A stretch of 5,277 nt of DNA from JBNRMR01 sp050942895. Its GTDB lineage: Bacteria > Bacillota > Clostridia > Christensenellales > UBA1750. Below are positions 1 through 5,277 of the stretch, piece by piece. Position 1 is the stretch's first letter. Each line of letters opens with the position of its first letter. Both the position numbers and the translations under genes were made by a program. Below the pieces are notes generated by a model, which saw nothing but the letters and a program-made list of their open reading frames with translations, was not told the origin of the DNA and did not search any database. Where the stretch lies: positions 1 through 5,277 of the forward strand of contig JBMNOE010000049.1 in the NCBI GenBank assembly GCA_050942895.1. Direction: 5' to 3'.

Positions 1-3000
1 GGATTACAATAGAAATAGCTGGTGATACGCAGCCACTTAATAAGGCGTTAAAAGACGTAAACAAAAGTTCTCAGGATATTCAGAAAGAATTAAGACAAGT
101 TGAACGCCTATTAAAGTTTAATCCGGGAAATACCGAATTGTTGGCCCAAAAGCAAAAACTACTTGGAGAACAGGTAGCAACTACTAGAGAAAAACTAGAC
201 CGTCTTAAAATGGCCCAGGCCCAAGTGGATGAGCAATTCCGTAAAGGCGAAATAGGCGAAGGGCAGTATCGGGCAGTCCAGCGTGAACTTGTTGAAACGG
301 AATCAAAATTAAAACATTTTGAAAAACAACTTGCAGCCACTAAAAAAGGGTTAGCAGATTATGGTAAGGCCCTGCAAGATGCCGGCAAGAAAATGACCGA
401 TGCTGGTAAGAACCTATCTATGAAGGTCACTGCCCCTATTGTGGGCCTTGGTGCAGTTATTGCGAAGACTGGTATGGATTTCGAGGCCGGGATGTCAGAA
501 GTAGGGGCTATTTCTGGGGCCACAGGGAAGGACTTGCAAGCATTAGAGAGTTTAGCGAAAGAGATGGGGGCCACCACCAAGTTTTCAGCGTCAGATGCCG
601 CAGATGGTTTAAAATTTATGGCTATGGCCGGATGGGACACCCAGCAGATGATGGATGGCCTGCCTGGCGTTTTAAACCTTGCGGCAGCATCTGGTGAAGA
701 TTTAGGTAAAGTTTCAGACATTGTTACAGATGCAATGACGGCTTTTGGAATGGAAGCAGTAAGGGCCGGGGAATTTGCTGATACGTTAGCTGCAGCGGCA
801 TCTAACTCCAATACTAACGTCGGGTTATTGGGGGAGTCATTTAAGTATGTAGCACCTGTAGCTGGGGCATTAGGGTACGAAGCAAAGGATACTGCAACTG
901 CCTTAGGTTTGATGGCGAATGCAGGGATTAAAGGGTCGCAATCTGGGTCTGCCCTGCGCACAATTCTCACTAACCTAGCAAAACCCACCAAACAAATGCA
1001 GGATGCTATGAGTCAATATGGCATTTCCCTCACTCATACCGATGGATCAATGAAGTCTCTCGATGAAGTGATGCTGAATTTACGGGATTCTCTCGGCGGT
1101 CTAACCGAAGCAGAACAGGCAGCAGCGGCAGCAACAATATTTGGTAAAGAAGCTATGTCAGGGGCATTAGCTATAGTAAATACCGGGGAAGAAGATTATA
1201 ACAAGCTCTCAGGTGCTATAAATAACAGTACAGGTGCAGCCGAGCGCATGGCAAAGGAAATGCAAGATAATCTCAAAGGACGTTTAACAGAGTTAAAATC
1301 TGCTATTGAAGGTGCGGCTTTGCAGTTATATGAAGCATTGTTACCTGCGTTTGAGAAGATTGTTGCGGTATTACAGAAAGCGGTTGACTGGTTTTCTAAG
1401 TTAAATCCAGGGGTAAAAAGCACTATTGTAGTTATAGCCGGGTTAGTTGCAGCTATTGGGCCTTTGTTGTTGGTATTTGGGCCTTTATTGTCGGTTATTG
1501 GTACTGTTATTACGAGTGTTGCAGCTATGTCTACAGCTTTAGCAGGAGGGGCTACTGTATTAGCAGGATTAACAGCGGGGTTTCCGGTATTAGGGGCTGC
1601 AGTTACTCTTGCTATGGGGCCAATTGGTATAGCAGTAGGGGCTATAGCATCTATTGTAGTGGCCGGTAATGCTCTTTGTAGGCATTTCAAGCAGGATGCC
1701 ATTCCTGCTGTTCGGCAATTTGGTGATGAAGTGTCAGAAACCACCCAGCAAGCTGTGGGTGGGTTTTTAGATTTAGAAGATACTGCAACCAAATCATTAA
1801 ATCAGCTTAATTGGGGTTGTCAGGAAGTTACCAATGAAATGGCTACAGCACTTACCGAAACTTTTGGGAGCATGAAAGACCAAATCACTCAAAAACTAAA
1901 CGAGCAAAAGACAGACTCTGTTAACATTTTGAATGAAATGTTTAGAGACGCTGTAAATATAACTGAAAAAGAAAAAGAAGAAATACTAAACATTACTACC
2001 AGTAAGTACGATGCGCAGATAAGAAAAACCGAAGAAGGCAACCAAAAAATAGAAGAAATACTTGTTGCTGCTAGTAAAGAAAAGCGTCAATTAACTAAAA
2101 GTGAACAAGAAGAAATTAAAAAAATCAAAGAAGAAATGAAAAATGATGCAATTCGCATCCTGTCCGAAAGCGAAGAAGAGCAGTTAGCGATATTGCGCCA
2201 TCTAGAGTTAGAAAGCGGCGTTATATCCGCACGACAGGCAGCGGAAATTGTGAAAACTAGTTTAGAGCAAAAAGAAGAAACGATAAAGAACGCCAAGGTG
2301 GAATACCTAGAACGGATTAAAATAGCTAACCGGTTAAGACAGGAAGGCACGGAAGAGGCTAAAAAAGCGGCTGATGAAATAGAAAAGGAAGCAAAGCGTC
2401 AAAAAGAAGAAACGATTAAACACGCAAAGGAAATGCACCAAAAGGTTATTACAGAGGCTAAAGAGCAAGCCAAAGAACATGTAAATCAAGTGGATTGGGA
2501 AACTGGTGAGATTAAGACTAAGTGGCAAGCTCTTGCCGCTGATATAGCCACTAAAGCCAATGAAATAAAGAAAGATGTTTCTCAAAAATGGGAAGAAATC
2601 AAAACTGACACTGCTGCCAAATGGACTGATATAAAGACTGAAGTATCTACTACGGCAGAAAATATAAGGTTAGCAGCAATAAATAAATGGGAAGAACTTA
2701 AACTCGGTACTATTCAAAAGTGGGATGAATTAAGAACTGCAACTATTCAGTGGGGTAGAAATATAGTACAGGGCCTTGCTGATGGTATAAGGGATAAAAT
2801 AACAATCGCAATAAACGCAATAGGTGACGTCGTTGACGGTATTAAAAATAAAGTAAAAACAGCTCTAGGCATAGCATCACCCTCAACTGTAATGAAAGAG
2901 TATGGGCAGGACATTTCCCAAGGGTTGGCCGATGGTATAGAAGACAAATATGCACTCATAGAAACCGCTATGGGAACGGTTGTTACAGGTGTGAAAGGTA

Positions 3001-3845
3001 AAGTTACTGAAGCTTTAGATTTTATCGAAGGACTTAGAAAGGAAGCAGCACGGCCTATAATAATGGGTGGTGTGATGTATCGGCCTGGTAGCGCCAATGT
3101 AGGCAGCGGAATGGCAGGAGGAACAGGCGGTTTAGACGATATAGGGACTCCCGGAAATGTTTCTACTTGGTTAGCTAGCGATGGAAATTGGTACACGTCT
3201 ATTACCGATTCAGGCGGTTCAACTGTAACAATAAAGGGCAAAGGTGAAGGTGTACAGTATGCAGGTGATTTTCCTATCGAGTATGTAGAACCCGGAAAGG
3301 TTAATGTACCGGGAATAGGTGTTGTTGATGTTGCTGACGATGTTACTTCTCCTTGGGATTGGTATCAGGGGGGAGGTAGTAGCAGTAGTGGTGGGGGTAG
3401 TAGCGGAGGTAGTTCCTATGACTCGGGAGGTAATTACACGGGTTCTGAAGGTACTGGAACAGGACAATATACAGGAGGCTATGAGGTAGTAGATCACGGT
3501 GATTATTATGATGTACCGGGAATAGGGAAAGTTCCTAAAAAGGCAAAAGGCGGTATTTTAACAGCCCCTCAGTTTGTCTTTGCGGGAGAAGCAGGGCATG
3601 AAGCCCTCCTACCTCTAGAGGAATTACAACCGATGATGGCGCAGGCTCTTGTGCAGGCCACTAGCAGTATGCAGACTGCTTTGTCTATTGATTATGACCG
3701 TCTAGCCGAAGTAATAGTTAAATATATTAAACCTAGTGTGATACAACACAATACTTTTAATAGTCCTGAACCATTAACACCTAGTGAAACAGCTAGACAA
3801 AATTTAAAGGTGAGCCGTAAATTAGCTATGGAATGGGGGTTATAG
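1..3845 (+). CDS. tmp: Phage tail tape measure protein (TP901 type), 5'-partial
   Basis: Sets tail length and occupies the tail-tube lumen. The frame is open from nt 3, so the TTG at 138 is not the start. The first visible residues (ITIEIAGDTQPLNKALKDVN) match the usual N-terminus of such proteins, so the true start probably lies a few codons upstream. There are 1280 visible residues, numbered here from nt 3. In order: an N-terminal helical coiled coil (about 1-130); the conserved TP901/PhageMin_Tail core (about 160-365), with MSEVGAISGATG, ATTKFSASDAADG, NTNVGLLGESFKYVAPVAGA and GIKGSQSGSALRTILT; a hydrophobic stretch (473-555); a charged coiled coil (about 620-830); 11-residue Trp repeats (841-919); a duplicated GLADGI helical unit with the LGIASPSTVM motif (923-1005); a Gly/Ser-rich insert; and the C-terminal GGILTAP...GEAGHEALLPL motif (about 1183-1205). 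I see no peptidase or lysozyme domain. Family assignment is very secure; the start is unseen. Confidence 0.97.
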   Translation, partial: ITIEIAGDTQPLNKALKDVNKSSQDIQKELRQVERLLKFNPGNTELLAQKQKLLGEQVATTREKLDRLKMAQAQVDEQFRKGEIGEGQYRAVQRELVETESKLKHFEKQLAATKKGLADYGKALQDAGKKMTDAGKNLSMKVTAPIVGLGAVIAKTGMDFEAGMSEVGAISGATGKDLQALESLAKEMGATTKFSASDAADGLKFMAMAGWDTQQMMDGLPGVLNLAAASGEDLGKVSDIVTDAMTAFGMEAVRAGEFADTLAAAASNSNTNVGLLGESFKYVAPVAGALGYEAKDTATALGLMANAGIKGSQSGSALRTILTNLAKPTKQMQDAMSQYGISLTHTDGSMKSLDEVMLNLRDSLGGLTEAEQAAAAATIFGKEAMSGALAIVNTGEEDYNKLSGAINNSTGAAERMAKEMQDNLKGRLTELKSAIEGAALQLYEALLPAFEKIVAVLQKAVDWFSKLNPGVKSTIVVIAGLVAAIGPLLLVFGPLLSVIGTVITSVAAMSTALAGGATVLAGLTAGFPVLGAAVTLAMGPIGIAVGAIASIVVAGNALCRHFKQDAIPAVRQFGDEVSETTQQAVGGFLDLEDTATKSLNQLNWGCQEVTNEMATALTETFGSMKDQITQKLNEQKTDSVNILNEMFRDAVNITEKEKEEILNITTSKYDAQIRKTEEGNQKIEEILVAASKEKRQLTKSEQEEIKKIKEEMKNDAIRILSESEEEQLAILRHLELESGVISARQAAEIVKTSLEQKEETIKNAKVEYLERIKIANRLRQEGTEEAKKAADEIEKEAKRQKEETIKHAKEMHQKVITEAKEQAKEHVNQVDWETGEIKTKWQALAADIATKANEIKKDVSQKWEEIKTDTAAKWTDIKTEVSTTAENIRLAAINKWEELKLGTIQKWDELRTATIQWGRNIVQGLADGIRDKITIAINAIGDVVDGIKNKVKTALGIASPSTVMKEYGQDISQGLADGIEDKYALIETAMGTVVTGVKGKVTEALDFIEGLRKEAARPIIMGGVMYRPGSANVGSGMAGGTGGLDDIGTPGNVSTWLASDGNWYTSITDSGGSTVTIKGKGEGVQYAGDFPIEYVEPGKVNVPGIGVVDVADDVTSPWDWYQGGGSSSSGGGSSGGSSYDSGGNYTGSEGTGTGQYTGGYEVVDHGDYYDVPGIGKVPKKAKGGILTAPQFVFAGEAGHEALLPLEELQPMMAQALVQATSSMQTALSIDYDRLAEVIVKYIKPSVIQHNTFNSPEPLTPSETARQNLKVSRKLAMEWGL
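1419..1667 (+). other. Hydrophobic segment of the tape measure protein
   Basis: Residues 473-555 of the visible tape measure protein are almost free of charge and rich in Ala, Gly, Val, Leu and Ile, beginning STIVVIAGLVAAIGPLLLV. Two or more helices long enough to span a membrane are plausible. Hydrophobic segments are common in siphophage tape measure proteins and are thought to help the protein enter or cross the host membrane during DNA delivery. That role is family knowledge and is not shown here. Inside it, IGPLLLV and FGPLLSV form a tandem 7-residue repeat: nt 1456-1474 and 1477-1495 match at 17 of 19 bases. Confidence 0.75.
2268..2416 (+). repeat. 17-bp direct repeat in the coiled-coil coding region
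   Basis: The sequence caaaaagaagaaacgat occurs at 2268-2284 and again at 2400-2416, in the same reading frame. It encodes QKEETIKNAK in the first copy and QKEETIKHAK in the second. The copies are 132 nt apart, which is 44 residues or four 11-residue units, so the copy spacing fits the 11-residue phase of the Trp repeats that follow. It looks like the remnant of an internal duplication in the helical stalk. Confidence 0.85.
2523..2753 (+). repeat. Tandem 11-residue (33-nt) Trp/Ala repeats in the tape measure protein
   Basis: Codons for Trp or Ala recur at 2523 (W), 2556 (A), 2589 (W), 2622 (W), 2655 (A), 2688 (W) and 2721 (W), an exact 33-nt period. A final Trp at 2751 comes one codon early. 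The units read WQALAADIATK, ANEIKKDVSQK, WEEIKTDTAAK, WTDIKTEVSTT, AENIRLAAINK, WEELKLGTIQK and WDELRTATIQ. Position 1 is W or A, position 4 is usually I or L, and position 11 is mostly K. Tape measure proteins are known to carry 11-residue repeats with regularly spaced aromatic residues. The repeats are diverged at the DNA level, so they appear old and kept at the protein level. Confidence 0.93.
2769..3017 (+). repeat. Duplicated 33-residue GLADGI helical unit
   Basis: Two copies of a 33-residue unit, nt 2769-2867 and 2919-3017, both start QGLADGI and end in KV..AL. A hand alignment gives 19 identical residues of 33 without gaps, including QGLADGI, DK, the G.VV.G segment and K.KV. The copies are joined by the segment GIASPSTVMKEYGQDIS, a form of the widespread tape-measure motif LGI.SPS.VM. 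The arrangement suggests a helical hairpin repeat. Duplication of this module is common in tape measure proteins of Gram-positive phages. Confidence 0.88.
3304..3526 (+). repeat. 16-bp direct repeat encoding VPGIG, flanking the Gly/Ser linker
   Basis: The sequence atgtaccgggaatagg occurs at 3304-3319 and 3511-3526, in frame, encoding NVPGIG and DVPGIG. The surrounding residues are also alike (IEYVEPGKVNVPGIGVV against YEVVDHGDYYDVPGIGKV), so the duplicated protein unit is about 17 residues. The copies sit either side of the low-complexity Gly/Ser stretch. This may be a short beta-strand element repeated on both sides of a flexible linker. Confidence 0.85.
3369..3479 (+). repeat. Gly/Ser-rich low-complexity linker
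   Basis: Residues 1123-1159 of the visible tape measure protein are dominated by Gly and Ser, with some Thr and Tyr, beginning GGGSSSSGGGSSGGSS. At the DNA level it is a run of ggt, ggg, ggc, gga, agt and agc codons without an exact long tandem unit. The composition suggests a disordered, flexible linker separating a small unrecognised domain (about 1053-1122) from the conserved C-terminal GGILTAP motif. Confidence 0.9.
3835..3839 (+). promoter_or_regulatory. Ribosome binding site of dit (weak, inside the tape-measure 3' end)
   Basis: A ggggg run lies 7 nt before the GTG at 3847 and is read as part of the last codons of the tape measure gene. It is only a partial match to AGGAGG. With a GTG start one base after the preceding TAG stop, this suggests that dit depends on translational coupling to the tape measure gene. 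The coupling is inferred. Confidence 0.55.
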
Positions 3846-3846
3846 T

Positions 3847-4695
3847 GTGACACCAAAGTTTATATTCACGAACAGTAAGGGGCAAAGCGTTGAATTTACC
3901 AACGATGCCCCTTTATTTATGAAAACTTACCACGGCACCGGCGGCAGTCCAGTGGACATACAGACACAAAAAAGTCCATACCAAGACGGCGAGACACTTA
4001 TTGATACCACCCTGGAAATGCGGGATATACAACTGGTGGTTGCTATATTGGGTACCAGTACCGCCGAGGTTATGCAACACAGGCGGAGGCTGTCGCAGGT
4101 CCTTAACCCTAAGCTTGGGCGGGGTAAGTTGAGATTTGAAAGCGAGACAGGCGCACATGAAATAGACGTACAGCCAAACGGAGCGCCGGCCTTCCCCGGA
4201 GGCAAGGCAAGAGGGGCATTGTACCAAGAGTGTTTGATTGAGTTGCTAGCTCCTAGCCCTTTCTGGTTGGACCCCTATTTTGAAAGCAGGGAATTGTCAT
4301 ACCTCATGGGCGGGATACAGTTCAGGCTGAAGCTACCCACAATGTTCTCCTACTGGGGATTCGAGCGTAGAGTCATCAATGACGGCGATGTGCCGACCCC
4401 GGTAGAAATTGAATTCAAAGGCCCAGCGGTGAACCCAACAGTGAGCAATGAAACCACCGGGGAACTGATCAAGGTCAACCGGGAACTGCAGGAGGACGAG
4501 GTGTTAAATATTAGTACAGCCTTCGGGCAGAAATATGTGTGCATTAACGGGGACAATGCTTTCCACTACATCGACCTGAGCAGCGTCTTTTGGCAACTAG
4601 TGCCCGGGGAAAACTTACTCAGCTACACCAGCAACAACGACAGCATCAAAACACAGGTTACCGTGAAGTGGAAAAATAGGTATGTAGGCATATAG
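3847..4695 (+). CDS. dit: Distal tail protein Dit (siphophage tail component family)
   Basis: Dit proteins form the hexameric ring at the tail tip that links the tube to the baseplate or receptor-binding apparatus. The 282-residue product is within the usual size for the family and appears complete. The N-terminal half has the typical ring-domain pattern: a short strand pair (KFIFTNSKGQSVEF), the GTGG/SPYQDGETLIDTTLEMRDIQL segment (31-63), a helix with HRRRLSQVLNP (78-88), and ECLIELLAPSPFW (128-140). The C-terminal beta domain shows INDGDVPTPVEIEFKGPA (177-194), LVPGENLLSY (251-260) and the closing VKWKNRYVGI. The GTG start is favoured because it follows the tape measure stop by one base and has a purine run upstream. 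The order tape measure then dit is the standard one in siphophages. By hand count it is about 51% GC over nt 3901-4680, clearly above its neighbours. Confidence 0.93.
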   Translation: MTPKFIFTNSKGQSVEFTNDAPLFMKTYHGTGGSPVDIQTQKSPYQDGETLIDTTLEMRDIQLVVAILGTSTAEVMQHRRRLSQVLNPKLGRGKLRFESETGAHEIDVQPNGAPAFPGGKARGALYQECLIELLAPSPFWLDPYFESRELSYLMGGIQFRLKLPTMFSYWGFERRVINDGDVPTPVEIEFKGPAVNPTVSNETTGELIKVNRELQEDEVLNISTAFGQKYVCINGDNAFHYIDLSSVFWQLVPGENLLSYTSNNDSIKTQVTVKWKNRYVGI

Positions 4696-4699
4696 GAGG
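4694..4699 (+). promoter_or_regulatory. Perfect AGGAGG ribosome binding site overlapping the dit stop
   Basis: An exact AGGAGG sits 9 nt before the ATG at 4709 and fixes the start of the third gene. Its first two bases are the last two of the dit TAG stop (4693-4695), so terminating and initiating ribosomes use the same place. It is much stronger than the site before dit, which suggests the downstream protein may be made at a higher rate per transcript. That last point is inference. Confidence 0.88.
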
Positions 4700-4708
4700 G
4701 GAGATCGG

Positions 4709-5277
4709 ATGGCTGAACATTATAGATTTTTTGACAGCATAGATGGTGGAGATGAACGGTATTATACCGCAGATGAATTTGCCGAATATTTCAGGCAACT
4801 GTTAACCAGCGGTATTTTTAATGGTGGTGAGAATTTAAGGGTAACAACTACTGGAGTAGATATGAACATTATGATTCAACCTGGCTATGCTTGGCTGGAA
4901 GGTTACCTTTACAAAATCGACACTGAACCCTTGGTGCTTACCTTAGATGCAGCTGACCCAAACCTGGACAGGATTGACAGGGTAGTAATACGTCTAGACA
5001 AAAGGCTGGAGAATCGATATGTAAAGGCCTTTATTTTAAAAGGGGAGCCAGCAGAAGAGCCAGAAGTGCCCGAGCTTACTAGAGATGAAAATATTTATGA
5101 AATATCATTAGCACAGATTAAGGTTCTTGGTGGTAAAAGTTTTATTGGGGAAGCGGAAGTACTAGATGAACGATTTGATGAAAGCGTATGTGGTATTGTA
5201 AATTCACTAATTAAGATAGATACATCTCATTTAATAAAAGCTTTTGAAGGTGAATGGCAGACTTGGTTTAATGCTAT
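4709..5277 (+). CDS. Putative baseplate or receptor-binding-complex structural protein, 3'-partial
   Basis: The window holds the first 189 residues, with no stop before the right edge. The N-terminus (HYRFFDSIDGGDERYYTADE, then FAEYFRQLLTSGIF) followed by IQPGYAWLEGYLY (56-68), LDAADPNLDRIDRVVIRLD (79-97), AFILKGEPAEEP (107-118) and LTRDENIYEISLAQIKV (123-139) is a pattern I recognise from tail-tip structural proteins in Firmicutes siphophages and prophages, usually annotated only as phage structural or hypothetical protein. The segment ending EGEWQTWFNA (180-189) resembles the helix that precedes the more variable distal part in that group. The ATG is set by an ideal AGGAGG. Position directly after dit supports a baseplate role, possibly attaching the receptor-binding or fibre part. 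The distal part that would decide adsorption or enzymatic function lies outside the window. It does not look like Tal. The family assignment comes from memory of the pattern, without a search. Confidence 0.75.
   Translation, partial: MAEHYRFFDSIDGGDERYYTADEFAEYFRQLLTSGIFNGGENLRVTTTGVDMNIMIQPGYAWLEGYLYKIDTEPLVLTLDAADPNLDRIDRVVIRLDKRLENRYVKAFILKGEPAEEPEVPELTRDENIYEISLAQIKVLGGKSFIGEAEVLDERFDESVCGIVNSLIKIDTSHLIKAFEGEWQTWFNA

Noticed and set aside
138..140. TTG as the tape measure start codon
   Set aside because: The same frame is open to the left edge, and the 45 residues before it match the conserved tape measure N-terminus, so this TTG is an internal leucine.
359..991. Long antisense open frame (210 codons) opposite the tape measure core
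   Set aside because: It lies wholly opposite a strongly conserved tape measure domain, has Pro/Ala/Ser-rich composition typical of shadow translation, and has no recognisable family pattern.
1196..1792. Antisense open frame (198 codons) opposite the hydrophobic segment
   Set aside because: Its Ala/Asn/Pro/Thr-rich content is the complement of the Ala/Gly/Val-rich sense codons. It shows no domain signal and sits inside a secure gene.
2747..3241. Antisense open frame (164 codons) opposite the GLADGI repeats
   Set aside because: The reading is explained by the repeat-rich sense gene. Nothing in it suggests an independent protein.
3369..3479. Gly/Ser codon run as a tandem-repeat locus prone to slippage
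   Set aside because: The codons are mixed (ggt, ggg, gga, agt, agc) without an exact unit repeated several times, so a contingency-locus reading is not supported.
3840..3850. Possible terminator or promoter between tape measure and dit
   Set aside because: Only one base separates the genes and no hairpin with a T-run or -35/-10 pair is visible.
3913..4227. Two overlapping antisense frames opposite dit
   Set aside because: Both occupy the same stretch in different frames against a well-supported Dit gene. The high GC of dit lowers stop frequency and produces such shadows.
1..5277. Defence, toxin-antitoxin, retron, CRISPR or other accessory cargo
   Set aside because: All sequence is accounted for by three contiguous tail genes on one strand, with no unexplained intergenic space in which such a system could lie.

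Overview
The window lies inside the tail-morphogenesis module of a siphophage or prophage of a low-to-moderate-GC Gram-positive host. The host is most likely a Bacillota member of the clostridial or Peptococcaceae type. This rests on the protein families, the strong AGGAGG ribosome site and the mixed, fairly AT-rich codon use; no host gene is present to confirm it.

Layout, all on the + strand and essentially gapless: (1) nt 1-3845, a tape measure protein open at the left edge, probably missing only its first few codons; (2) nt 3847-4695, a complete distal tail protein (Dit); (3) nt 4709-5277, the N-terminal 189 residues of a baseplate or receptor-binding-complex structural protein, cut by the right edge. 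The gene spacings are 1 and 13 nt. No promoter, terminator, RNA gene, CRISPR, insertion sequence or attachment site was found, so this looks like the interior of one late operon. No stretch over 300 bases lacks a gene.

The genes work together in tail assembly. The tape measure protein sets tail length and fills the tube lumen, Dit forms the hub ring at the tail tip, and the third product probably attaches to or builds the host-contact part of the baseplate.

I see no undescribed defence or mobile system. The points worth a second look are: an exact 11-residue Trp/Ala repeat in the tape measure protein; a 44-residue spaced duplication in its coiled coil; an unrecognised Gly/Ser-linked insert near its C-terminus carrying a duplicated VPGIG motif; the lack of a Tal gene directly after dit; and a step in base composition at dit (about 51% GC against about 30% in the tape-measure coiled coil) that suggests modular exchange.
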